A stretch of 64,000 nt of DNA, from positions 27,982 through 91,981 of the forward strand of contig CAKPKJ010000007.1 in NCBI GenBank assembly GCA_934167445.1, in the 5' to 3' direction. The stretch comes from an uncultured Clostridia bacterium. Its GTDB lineage: Bacteria > Bacillota > Clostridia > TANB77 > CAG-508. The notes beneath the pieces are model-generated. The model had not been told where the DNA came from. It saw only the letters and a program-made list of their open reading frames with translations, and made no database searches. The position numbers and the translations under genes are program-made. This document shows, piece after piece, positions 8,196-16,584 of the stretch (position 1 is its first letter; the number at the start of each line of letters is the position of its first letter).

Positions 8196-9815
8196 ATGTC
8201 AAGTTGCTTAGGGCTATATATAGAAAACAATATAATTAAATATGCAAAAGTTTCAAAAGATCACGATACAATAAAAGTGGATGCTTTTGGTGTTAAATTT
8301 TACCAAAAACTTGGAGAAGCAATAGACCAAGTAGTAGAAGAAACATATAGCCAAAAAACACCAATAAGTATAAATATGTCAGAAGAAATGTATAATTATT
8401 ATCAAATGTATGCGTTACTTACAAAAAGTGATTTACAAAAAGCAATAAAGACAGAGTTTGAAGCCTATTGCGCAGACAAAGGATATAACCCAAATGTTTT
8501 TGAAACAAGATATGCAGTAGTAGACAACCAATTAGACAAAGATAAACTTAGAATTATACACATTGCAGACAATAAAATCGAACTAAACAAAAGGGTTCAA
8601 CAATTTTCTAATTATCATTTAGGAAGCGTTTTTCCAATATCAATGTCTATACCAAATTTAGCAATGATAGATAAAAATGAAAATTGTGTCATAGTAAATA
8701 TAGAAGATTATACTAGCATAATTACTATTATGAATGGAAAAATATTTAATGTAGACCCTTTAGAAGAAGGAAGTCAAGATATATTAGATAAAATAAATTT
8801 GAAAGAAAATTCATATTCAAAGGCATATGAAATATGTAAAAATACAACTATATACACTTCAGAAGGAAGGGAACTACAAGCAGATGAAGAAGGATATTTA
8901 GTTGATATTATGCCTGTATTATATAATATTGTTGGACAAGTAAAGAAAACAATAAATTCAGCTACAGATAAAATCGAAAAAGTATATCTTACAGGAACTG
9001 CAGCGCTAATAAATAATGTGGACTTATATTTTCAAGAATATTTAGATGGAATAAATTGTGAAGTATTAAAACCATATTTTATAGAAAATACAGGAAACAT
9101 CAATATCAAAGACTATATAGAAGTTAACTCTGCCATTTCTCTTGGATTGATGGGACTTGATGAAGGCATTTCTGGAATGAACTTTAAGAAAAAAACATTA
9201 GCTGAAAAAATACCAAACTGGATGAAAATAGAAGTAAATCCAGAAAGAACCAAAAAAGAAAAGAAAAATATGGGCGGACTACTAACTTGGGACCTAGGAC
9301 AAAAATTAGATAAAACAGAAAAAAGCTTAATAAGAGTTGCTACAACATTGTTTTTATTAGTTGTAATATATAGTGCTTTTTCAGCAATGCTAAATTCTCA
9401 AATGGATAAAAAAGAAAAAGAAGCCCAAGATTCAATAGACCAAACAAATAGCCAAATTGCATTAGCTAAAAGTGATAACGAAAAAATAAAAACAAAGACA
9501 AGTGATTATTCAACACTAATTAAAAATTTACAAGATGAAAATGACAGAATAACAGATAGAAATAAAACAAGGAATGCAATTCCAAATTTATTGAACCAAA
9601 TAATGTCTGTAATTCCAGAACAAGTTCAATTAACATCAATTGAAAATACAACAGGAACTAAAGTAGTAATAAATGCACAATCAAGCAAATATGAGCAACT
9701 AGGATTTTTTGTAGCTAAATTAAAAAATGATGTTATTTTAACAAATGTAGTTTCAACAGCAGGACAAAAGGACAATAGCATTGTTACTATAAAAATAGAA
9801 GGAGACTTACCATGA
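8196..9815 (+). CDS. Type IV pilus inner-membrane assembly protein, PilM-PilN fusion
   Basis: 539 residues. Residues 1-~340 have the actin/FtsA-like layout of PilM (N-terminal GLYIENNIIKYAKV, later KVYLTGTAALINN). Then come a basic linker, one transmembrane helix (about 381-402, LFLLVVIYSAFSAML), a coiled coil (about 405-460) and a small C-terminal domain (IPNLLNQIMSVIPEQVQLTS onwards) of PilN type. PilM is normally cytoplasmic and binds the PilN N-terminus; here both appear as one polypeptide. It opens the pil operon with an AAGGAGA site and overlaps the next gene by ATGA. Family assignment rests on fold pattern and position. Confidence 0.82.
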   Translation: MSSCLGLYIENNIIKYAKVSKDHDTIKVDAFGVKFYQKLGEAIDQVVEETYSQKTPISINMSEEMYNYYQMYALLTKSDLQKAIKTEFEAYCADKGYNPNVFETRYAVVDNQLDKDKLRIIHIADNKIELNKRVQQFSNYHLGSVFPISMSIPNLAMIDKNENCVIVNIEDYTSIITIMNGKIFNVDPLEEGSQDILDKINLKENSYSKAYEICKNTTIYTSEGRELQADEEGYLVDIMPVLYNIVGQVKKTINSATDKIEKVYLTGTAALINNVDLYFQEYLDGINCEVLKPYFIENTGNINIKDYIEVNSAISLGLMGLDEGISGMNFKKKTLAEKIPNWMKIEVNPERTKKEKKNMGGLLTWDLGQKLDKTEKSLIRVATTLFLLVVIYSAFSAMLNSQMDKKEKEAQDSIDQTNSQIALAKSDNEKIKTKTSDYSTLIKNLQDENDRITDRNKTRNAIPNLLNQIMSVIPEQVQLTSIENTTGTKVVINAQSSKYEQLGFFVAKLKNDVILTNVVSTAGQKDNSIVTIKIEGDLP

Positions 9816-10609
9816 AAAAATTATTGATTTTAGTTCTTATAACATTGCTACTAATACTTACATTATTTACTGGAATCAAAGGTGTAACAATGGGACCTAT
9901 AACAATTCTTGGAATTCAAGGAATTCAAGAAAAAAATAGTGAATTAGACCAAAAAATTCAAGAAGCAGCAAAACTAACAGAAAAAACATATGCTCAAACA
10001 GTTAGTGAAGTAAATAGCAATGCTAAAAAATTAAAAGAAGAAAAACAAAATTATCAAGATATGACAATAATAAGTACAGATGATAACACACAAACAGCAA
10101 ATCAAATAGAAAAATATGAAATTGAAACATTATGGGTAAAACTAGGAAATCACGCTACTAAAGAGGGCGTAGTTATGAAAATGGATGTTACAAGTGGAAG
10201 TACAGGTGCTGAAGGGTATTATAACCTAAATTTCACTGTAAACGGAGGATATGTTCAAATAGAAGATTTTGTTTCAGCAATAGAAAATGATAGCACACTA
10301 GGATTTAAAATAGAAGAATTTAAAATGGCACCATCAGGAAATGAATTACAAGCAACATTTGTATGCAAAGATATTCCAATAAAACAAGTTTCAGCAACAA
10401 CTACTGTAACACAAAACACAACAGATGGAGAAAATACTAATAATGCAGGAACATCAAACACAACAGGAAACTCAGGTAATACTACAGCAAATGGAACTGC
10501 AACAACAAATACTGCTGGAAACAATACTACAGGTGCAAACACTGCAGCAGGCACAACAAATACAGCTAGTAATACAGCTGGAGCCACAACATCTTCAAAT
10601 GCTAGATAA
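9812..10609 (+). CDS. PilO-like type IV pilus assembly protein with Thr/Asn-rich tail
   Basis: 265 residues: an N-terminal transmembrane helix (about 3-25), a coiled coil (about 40-80), then a small alpha/beta domain (about 105-190) with GYYNLNFTVNGGYVQIEDFVSAIEN, as in the ferredoxin-like fold of PilO. The last ~70 residues are low-complexity Thr/Asn/Gly/Ala. PilO pairs with PilN in the alignment complex of the pilus machine. The start overlaps the pilMN stop by ATGA, so translation is coupled. The tail is unusual for PilO and may serve to cross the thick cell wall; that is inference. Confidence 0.75.
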   Translation: MKKLLILVLITLLLILTLFTGIKGVTMGPITILGIQGIQEKNSELDQKIQEAAKLTEKTYAQTVSEVNSNAKKLKEEKQNYQDMTIISTDDNTQTANQIEKYEIETLWVKLGNHATKEGVVMKMDVTSGSTGAEGYYNLNFTVNGGYVQIEDFVSAIENDSTLGFKIEEFKMAPSGNELQATFVCKDIPIKQVSATTTVTQNTTDGENTNNAGTSNTTGNSGNTTANGTATTNTAGNNTTGANTAAGTTNTASNTAGATTSSNAR

Positions 10610-10626
10610 TAGAAAGGAAGTAAATA

Positions 10627-11115
10627 ATGGCAAAGTCAATTATAAAAGAAATAATAATTATGTTATTAATATGCTTAGCTATAATTTTGGTATTAGGAAT
10701 ACTATTGTATGAATATGTTCCAGCATCAAAAACAATGCCAAATGAAGTTTCTTACACAACACCAAGTGATGTTAAAGAAGAATTACTTTCAAGTGCTGAT
10801 GTTGACGATAGCCAAATAATAGTAACATATGAAGTAAATCAAGACGATTTGAATAATTATAAAAAAGTGCAAAACTATAAACCTGGAAAAGCAAATCCAT
10901 TTGCTTCAGGAGAAACAACAGATAGCTCTAATGCAACAAATACAACAAATGGAAATTCAAGCAATTCAAGCACAGGAAATTCAAATAATGGAAATACAGG
11001 AAGTTCTTCAACTGGAAATACAAGCACAGGAAGTCAAACAGACGGAAGCTCAAGTACAAGTGGTAATACAACCACTTCAGGTGGAAGCTATTTCCCAGAT
11101 AAGGGAACAAAATAA
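10627..11115 (+). CDS. Pilus-operon membrane protein, possible PilP-like component
   Basis: 162 residues with one N-terminal transmembrane helix (about 10-33) and a short folded part containing SQIIVTYEVNQDDLNNYKKV and YKPGKANPF. The rest is a Ser/Asn/Thr/Gly-rich tail of about 65 residues. The NPF element and its place right after PilO recall PilP, the lipoprotein that joins PilN-PilO, but there is no lipobox and similarity is slight. It lies 17 bases after pilO, ahead of the first pilin. Function is inferred from position only. Confidence 0.55.
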   Translation: MAKSIIKEIIIMLLICLAIILVLGILLYEYVPASKTMPNEVSYTTPSDVKEELLSSADVDDSQIIVTYEVNQDDLNNYKKVQNYKPGKANPFASGETTDSSNATNTTNGNSSNSSTGNSNNGNTGSSSTGNTSTGSQTDGSSSTSGNTTTSGGSYFPDKGTK

Positions 11116-11192
11116 AATTAGTTATTAACATTATATTTATATATATAAGTATAGTACAATAAAAATTCTAAAGAAAAGGGGGGAAAAGACAA

Positions 11193-11594
11193 ATGACAAA
11201 TAATAAAGGTATAACACTTATTGCGTTAGTAATTACAATTATAGTTCTATTAATATTAGCTGGTGTATCAATCGCAATGTTAACAGGACAAAATGGTATA
11301 TTAACACAAGCAAATACTGCTAAAACAGATACTGCAAATGCAGAAGCAGCAGAAAGAATTAATGTAGAATTAAACGCATTATATTCAGCAGTATTAGCAG
11401 ATAGTACAAAAGCAACATTTACAGATACTGCAAGTACAGGTGATGTGGCTAAAACTCAAGCTAATTTACCATCTGGATATAATGTTAAGTTAGATACTGC
11501 TAAAACTACACTAACAATTACTGGTGGTGGTAAAACTGGTTCTATAACAATTACAAAAGCAGGAACAGCAACACTTAACCCAGCAACTAAATAA
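11193..11594 (+). CDS. Type IV pilin-like protein (major pilin candidate 1)
   Basis: 133 residues. A six-residue leader MTNNKG is followed by the class III pilin helix ITLIALVITIIVLLI, a GVSIAMLTG turn and the conserved NGILTQA segment, then a small Ala/Thr-rich C-domain. Processing by prepilin peptidase is expected after Gly6. Mature position 1 is Ile rather than Phe, and position 5 is Ala, not the usual Glu. The ribosome site is strong (GGGGGG). The next gene is a near copy in its first 45 residues, so this pair probably supplies the fibre subunits. Confidence 0.85.
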   Translation: MTNNKGITLIALVITIIVLLILAGVSIAMLTGQNGILTQANTAKTDTANAEAAERINVELNALYSAVLADSTKATFTDTASTGDVAKTQANLPSGYNVKLDTAKTTLTITGGGKTGSITITKAGTATLNPATK

Positions 11595-11625
11595 TTTGCG
11601 AATAACAATTAGGAGGAATTTTATA

Positions 11626-12036
11626 ATGAATAATAAAGGTATAACACTTATTGCATTAGTAATAACAATTATAGTTCTATTAATATTAGCAGGAGTATCA
11701 ATTGCAATGTTAACAGGACAAAATGGAATATTAACACAAGCAAGTAATGCAAAATCAGATACAGCTAAAGCTGAAATTGCAGAAAAAGTTAATATGGCTG
11801 TTCAAGCAGCATATGCACAAAAAATAGCAGACGGAAGTGGAGTTGTAGCAGCAGCATTAACAGAAGCTGAGGTAGCTAATCAATATAACACTGACAATGG
11901 GACAGGATTGGCAACAGCTGGTACAGGAAGTCTAACAGTAAAAGCAAGTAGTGCTACTGGAGCAGCAACATATACAGTAACATTAACAAAATCTGGAAAC
12001 TCATTTGCAGCAGTAACAAAAGCTAATGTTCAATAA
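11626..12036 (+). CDS. Type IV pilin-like protein (major pilin candidate 2)
   Basis: 136 residues starting at the ATG after AGGAGG. The leader is MNNKG, then the same helix and TGQNGILTQA block as the previous pilin. The C-domain differs (LTEAEVANQYNTDNG, then KASSATGAATYTVTLTKSG). The nucleotide sequence is also nearly identical over the header, suggesting recent duplication or gene conversion. Glu5 is again replaced by Ala. A stem-loop without a T-run follows the gene. Confidence 0.85.
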   Translation: MNNKGITLIALVITIIVLLILAGVSIAMLTGQNGILTQASNAKSDTAKAEIAEKVNMAVQAAYAQKIADGSGVVAAALTEAEVANQYNTDNGTGLATAGTGSLTVKASSATGAATYTVTLTKSGNSFAAVTKANVQ

Positions 12037-12052
12037 TTTATAAAAAGAAATA

Positions 12053-12083
12053 ATAGCCATACGCACACAATGTGTGTATGGCT
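12053..12083 (+). promoter_or_regulatory. Stem-loop between pilin 2 and the prepilin peptidase gene
   Basis: TAGCCATAC..CACAC / GTGTG..TATGGCTA forms a long stem with a small bulge and no T-tract. Such stems inside operons often protect an upstream abundant mRNA end, here the pilin mRNA, or partly reduce read-through. Function is inferred. Confidence 0.55.
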
Positions 12084-12106
12084 AAATTAATAAAAAGGAA
12101 GCTAAA

Positions 12107-12919
12107 ATGGAAATATTTTTTTATATAGTAATATTTATAATAGGAACTCTATTTGGAAGTTTTTATACATTAGCAGTATATAGAATTCCAAAAAGACAAG
12201 ATATAGTTCATACACACTCATATTGCCCTAATTGCAACCATAAATTAGGCTTATTAGACTTGTTTCCAATTTTTAGTTATATATTTTTAGGTGGAAAATG
12301 TAGATATTGTAAGCAAAAGATAAGACCACGTTATTTAATATTAGAAGCTTTATCTGGTATTTTATTTGTAATCATTGCATATCTTATGGGATTAAGAGTG
12401 GAAAATTTAAATCCAACAATTATTACAAATTATTGCTTTATTGTCTTATTTTTAACATTTATAATTTTAATGGCGGGAGTAGACAAAGAAAAAAGACAAA
12501 TTGATAAAGCAATAAATATTTATGGAATAGCAATATCTATTGTGTATATGTTATATCTATACATAGTAGGTGAAACTAGTATATATAGATATGGTATATA
12601 TTTAATTTTATATATTTTAATTTTATTAATAGATACAATAACATTAAAAAAACAAGCCAAAAGTACATATTTGACTGGAATATTACTTGTAATATTAACA
12701 ATGGCAGCATTTACAGGAGAATTTGTAACATCAATATCTTTAGTAACAGCACTTTTAGGAATAGGCATATATATATTAATTTATAAAATAAAACAAGATA
12801 TGACAAGAAAAAAATCAGATGAACAAATATCAGATAAAATTAATATAGGCTTTTGGATAGGAGCTTCAAATATTCTAATTTTTATATTAACATTAATTTA
12901 TAACTATTATATTTTATAA
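12107..12919 (+). CDS. pilD: Prepilin peptidase (A24 family), divergent active site
   Basis: 270-residue polytopic membrane protein. The N-terminal domain has GSFYTLAVYRIP and two CxxC pairs (CPNCNHK and CRYCKQK), followed by IRPRYLILEALSG, all typical of full-length prepilin peptidase/methylase. The first catalytic Asp is present in AGVDKEKRQIDK. The second usually lies in GxGD, but at the expected place I see only LIDTITLKKQ or TGILL, so the second Asp is either displaced (LID) or lost. It would cleave the pilin leaders at G|I. Good ribosome site AAGGAAG. Family is secure; activity is less so. Confidence 0.88.
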   Translation: MEIFFYIVIFIIGTLFGSFYTLAVYRIPKRQDIVHTHSYCPNCNHKLGLLDLFPIFSYIFLGGKCRYCKQKIRPRYLILEALSGILFVIIAYLMGLRVENLNPTIITNYCFIVLFLTFIILMAGVDKEKRQIDKAINIYGIAISIVYMLYLYIVGETSIYRYGIYLILYILILLIDTITLKKQAKSTYLTGILLVILTMAAFTGEFVTSISLVTALLGIGIYILIYKIKQDMTRKKSDEQISDKINIGFWIGASNILIFILTLIYNYYIL

Positions 12920-12931
12920 AAGGAGAAAATA

Positions 12932-13357
12932 ATGAATTTTCGCAGTGAAAAAGGTTTTACAGGAATAGATATAGCTGTTTCAGTAGTTATAATATTTATA
13001 TTTATATCAATAATAGCAATGTTATCATATAGAATAAACTCTACATCTAAGGAAATTCAATTAAAATCTGATGCTATATATGTTGCAATAAATGAAATTG
13101 AAGATGCAAAGAGTAAAGGGTTAGAGGAATTTAAAGGAAGAAGTGTTGCAGATGGGAATAGCGTTGTTGTAGAAAATGTAGAAACCGAAAAACAAGGATA
13201 TTATAAAACAATTACAGTATTAGATTATACAGATTTAGATGGAAATGCAGACAAAACAAAAGACATTGTAAAAAAAGTTACCGTAAAAATAACATATATG
13301 TACAAAGCAAAAGAACAATCAGTTGAATTATCAACATTACTTACAAAGGAGAGTTAG
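12932..13357 (+). CDS. Minor pilin / pseudopilin (PilV/GspI-like)
   Basis: 141 residues. The leader MNFRSEKG precedes a hydrophobic helix FTGIDIAVSVVIIFIFISII, so this is the only pilin here that keeps Phe1, with Asp in place of Glu5. The C-terminal part is a small beta-rich domain (KGYYKTITVLDYTDLDGN-like region). Position between pilD and pilB and overall size suggest a minor subunit that primes pilus assembly. Its stop is followed one base later by the next start. Confidence 0.75.
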   Translation: MNFRSEKGFTGIDIAVSVVIIFIFISIIAMLSYRINSTSKEIQLKSDAIYVAINEIEDAKSKGLEEFKGRSVADGNSVVVENVETEKQGYYKTITVLDYTDLDGNADKTKDIVKKVTVKITYMYKAKEQSVELSTLLTKES

Positions 13358-13358
13358 T

Positions 13359-13775
13359 ATGAAATCAGAAAAAGGTATTACATTAATATCATTAATAGTA
13401 TATGTAATAGTATTAACTATAGTTGTTGCAGTAATTGCAATTGTTTCTGGATTTTTTATGAAAAATATAAAAAAAGCTGATTTTTATACAGACCCATTAA
13501 CAGAATATACAGCATTTAATAGTTATTTTTCTGATGAAATCAATCATAAAGGAATAAAAATATTAGAATGTAAAGATGATTATGTGGTATTTGATGATGG
13601 AGTTCAATACACATATATATCTGAAAATAAAGGAATTTATAGAAATCAAGTGAAAATAGCTAAAGATATAGATTACTGTACATTTTCAGAAGAAAATGTA
13701 AATGGAAAACAAGTTATTAAAGTAAAATTTAAAGCAGGAAGTCAAGACAGAACAACAAAATATACATTAAAATAA
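13359..13775 (+). CDS. Minor pilin-like protein
   Basis: 138 residues starting at the ATG after AAGGAGAG; a longer in-frame reading would overlap the previous gene. The leader MKSEKG is followed by ITLISLIVYVIVLTIVVAVI; residue 5 of the mature form is Ser. The C-domain is beta-rich and charged (DYVVFDDGVQYTYISENKGIYRN), resembling GspH/PilX-like minor pilins. It is translationally adjacent to the preceding minor pilin, so the two likely act as a pair. Confidence 0.75.
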   Translation: MKSEKGITLISLIVYVIVLTIVVAVIAIVSGFFMKNIKKADFYTDPLTEYTAFNSYFSDEINHKGIKILECKDDYVVFDDGVQYTYISENKGIYRNQVKIAKDIDYCTFSEENVNGKQVIKVKFKAGSQDRTTKYTLK

Positions 13776-13798
13776 CACGAAAGAGAGGAAGGAATCTT

Positions 13799-15433
13799 AT
13801 GGATTTAAAAAGAAGACAACCTATAGGTGTTGAATTAGTAAAAAGAGGAATAGTAACTGAAAGTGATATAGACCAAGCTTTGGAATATCAAAGAGAACAC
13901 CCTAAGAAAAAATTAGGAGATATATTGTATATTCTAGATGTTACAGACCCATATAAATTGATAGAAGCAATAGGAGAAATAATAGGCACAAAAGGTGTAA
14001 TATTAACTAATAATAATATAAAAGTTAAAATAACAGACTATATATCTTTGGATATTGCAAGAGATAATAAAGCCATACCATTTGAAGTAAATAATGGAAA
14101 AATAAAAGTATGTTTTGCAGACAATGTAAATCAAAAGTCAATGGATGCACTTAGATTATTACTATTAAATAAAGGATTAGTAATGGAGAGTTATATTACT
14201 TTTGAAAGTGATATAGAGAAAATAATAAAATCTCAAGAAGGAGAAGCAACAACTAATCTAAATGTAAGAGGAAAAAATGATACTATAACAAATTTAGTGG
14301 ATAGTATTATAAAAACAGGAATAGAAAGACGTGCAAGTGATATCCATATAGAACCAATGGATAATAAAGTAAGAGTTAGATATAGAATAGATGGTGAATT
14401 ATTTACAGCAGCCAATATAGCCAAAGAAAAGCAAAGCCAAATAATAGGTAGATTAAAAGCCATATCAAATATGCACCAAGAAAAACAAGAATCTCAAGAT
14501 GGTAGAATTTTATTATATGAAGATTACAATATCCGTGTATCTTCACAACCAAATGTATATGGAGAAAAATTCGTTTTAAGATTGTTAAAGAAAAATTCAG
14601 ATATTAGAAATATATTTGATTTAGGATTTCCTGCAACAGAAGAAGAGCTTAGTAAAAGTATTAACAAAAGAAATAGTATAACAATTATGGCAGCTCCTAC
14701 AGGTGAAGGTAAAACAACAAGTTTATATAGTATTATAGATTATTTAAATAGTCCAGAAATAAATATAACAACAATAGAAGACCCCGTTGAAATCCGTATT
14801 GAAGGACTAAACCAAATAGAAATAGATGCAAGAGCATCATTTTCAGACTCATTAAGAACCGTTTTAAGACAAGACCCTGACATAATTCTAGTTGGAGAAA
14901 TAAGAGATAAAGAAACAGGAGAAATAGCAATACAAGCAGGACAAACAGGACATTATGTTTTATCAACAATTCACACAATAAATGCGGTAGAAGTTATAAC
15001 AAGACTTAGAAAAATGGGACTTTCAGATTACGATATAGCAAGTACATTAGCAACTATAATATCACAAAGATTGGTTAGAAAACTATGCCCAAAATGTAGA
15101 AAAGAAAGACCATTTTCAGAAGAAGAAAAAGAGATAATAGAAAAAATAGGAAAACAATATGGTATAGAATATGATTTAAGTGGAACAACATATGATGCTA
15201 TAGGCTGTAAACATTGTAATAATACTGGATTTTATGACAGAATTGGCGTGTTCGAAATATTGAATATTACAGATGAAATAAAAACAGAAATAATGAAGGG
15301 AAAATCTAGTATAGAAATAAAAGAAGAATCTTTAAAACAAGGATATAGACCATTAGTTGTAGATGGAATAAGAAAAGTTGTACAAGGTTATACAACATTA
15401 GAAGAATTGAACAAAAAGTTACTTATTTATTAG
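13799..15433 (+). CDS. pilB: Type IV pilus assembly ATPase PilB
   Basis: 544 residues. An N-terminal MshEN/GspE_N domain (about 1-145, with LGDILYILDVTD), then a RecA-like secretion ATPase. The P-loop is APTGEGKTTSLYS (about 300-312), the Asp box lies around EDPVEIR, and Walker B is DPDIILVGEIRD (about 360). Two cysteine pairs (CPKCRK and CKHCNN) form the zinc site specific to assembly ATPases. The P-loop has Glu where most have Ser. It powers pilus extension through PilC. Confidence 0.95.
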   Translation: MDLKRRQPIGVELVKRGIVTESDIDQALEYQREHPKKKLGDILYILDVTDPYKLIEAIGEIIGTKGVILTNNNIKVKITDYISLDIARDNKAIPFEVNNGKIKVCFADNVNQKSMDALRLLLLNKGLVMESYITFESDIEKIIKSQEGEATTNLNVRGKNDTITNLVDSIIKTGIERRASDIHIEPMDNKVRVRYRIDGELFTAANIAKEKQSQIIGRLKAISNMHQEKQESQDGRILLYEDYNIRVSSQPNVYGEKFVLRLLKKNSDIRNIFDLGFPATEEELSKSINKRNSITIMAAPTGEGKTTSLYSIIDYLNSPEINITTIEDPVEIRIEGLNQIEIDARASFSDSLRTVLRQDPDIILVGEIRDKETGEIAIQAGQTGHYVLSTIHTINAVEVITRLRKMGLSDYDIASTLATIISQRLVRKLCPKCRKERPFSEEEKEIIEKIGKQYGIEYDLSGTTYDAIGCKHCNNTGFYDRIGVFEILNITDEIKTEIMKGKSSIEIKEESLKQGYRPLVVDGIRKVVQGYTTLEELNKKLLIY

Positions 15434-15454
15434 TATTCAAAGGAGGAAAAAAAT

Positions 15455-16561
15455 ATGGATATGAATAAGGTGCTTGATGAAGCAATAGAATTAGATGCTT
15501 CAGATATTCACTTAGTACCAGGAAATAAACCAATGCTAAGAGTATCAAGAGAATTGGTACCTGTAAGAGAATCAAAAATATTAACACCAGAAGATATGAA
15601 TGAAATTTATGATTTTTTGGTTAGAGGAAACATAGATAAAGATGAGGTATTTAATACAACAAGAAAATTAGACACATCATATGAATACAAAGATATCCGT
15701 CTAAGAGTAAATATCTCTTTAACAGATGATGTGCCACTTTGTACACTAAGGTTAATAAAAAGTGAATTACCACCATATGAATCATTAGGGATACCAGACA
15801 TAGTTAGAAGAATGTCATATCAACCACAAGGATTGATATTAGTAACAGGAAAAACAAACTCTGGTAAAACAACAACATTAAACTCATTAATAGATTATAT
15901 AAATGAAAATCAAAATAAAAAAATATTAACACTAGAAAACCCAGTAGAATATAAACATCACTCTAAAATGTCTTTAATTGTACAAAAAGAGGTAGGAAAA
16001 GGTAGAGATTCTTTAACATTTAGTGATGGTGTTAAAAATGCATTAAGAGAAGACTGTGATATTCTTGTAATAGGAGAGATTCGTGATAAAGTAACAATGG
16101 AAGCTGCAATAGAAATGGCAGAATCTGGTCACTTAGTTATAGGAACATTGCATACAAAATCTTGTGCCGAAACAATTGATAGAATGATAAACTTCTATGA
16201 AGTAAGAGATCAAGCAAGTATTAAATATTTATTATCTGCATTATTAAAACTTGTAGTATCACAAAGATTATTAAAAGGTGTTGATGGTAAGCTAGTATTA
16301 GTCCCAGAAGTAATGGTTGTAGATAATATAGTAGCAGGTATTATACGTAAAGATAAATTAAGTGTATCAGAAATAGAAGATGCTATACAAAGTAACCTAG
16401 AAAAAGGAAGTATAGGATTAATAAATTCACTTGCAAAATTATTTGTAGAAAATAAAATTACATTAGATCAAGCGAAAGCACAAATAGAAGAAAAGAACTT
16501 AGAAATATTAAATAGAACTATAATGCAACTAAAAATAAAAAAAGGTGATAAAGGTCTATAA
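15455..16561 (+). CDS. pilT: Type IV pilus retraction ATPase PilT
   Basis: 368 residues, close to the family norm. N-terminal PAS-like region with ASDIHLVPGNKPMLRV, P-loop VTGKTNSGKTTTLNS (about 130-143), Walker B DCDILVIGEIRD and the His box SGHLVIGTLHTKS. No zinc cysteines, as expected for retraction ATPases. Its presence suggests retractile pili rather than a pure secretion system. Strong AAGGAGG ribosome site, 21 bases after pilB. Confidence 0.93.
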   Translation: MDMNKVLDEAIELDASDIHLVPGNKPMLRVSRELVPVRESKILTPEDMNEIYDFLVRGNIDKDEVFNTTRKLDTSYEYKDIRLRVNISLTDDVPLCTLRLIKSELPPYESLGIPDIVRRMSYQPQGLILVTGKTNSGKTTTLNSLIDYINENQNKKILTLENPVEYKHHSKMSLIVQKEVGKGRDSLTFSDGVKNALREDCDILVIGEIRDKVTMEAAIEMAESGHLVIGTLHTKSCAETIDRMINFYEVRDQASIKYLLSALLKLVVSQRLLKGVDGKLVLVPEVMVVDNIVAGIIRKDKLSVSEIEDAIQSNLEKGSIGLINSLAKLFVENKITLDQAKAQIEEKNLEILNRTIMQLKIKKGDKGL

Positions 16562-16584
16562 TAATTGAAGAGGAGGATAATTTT

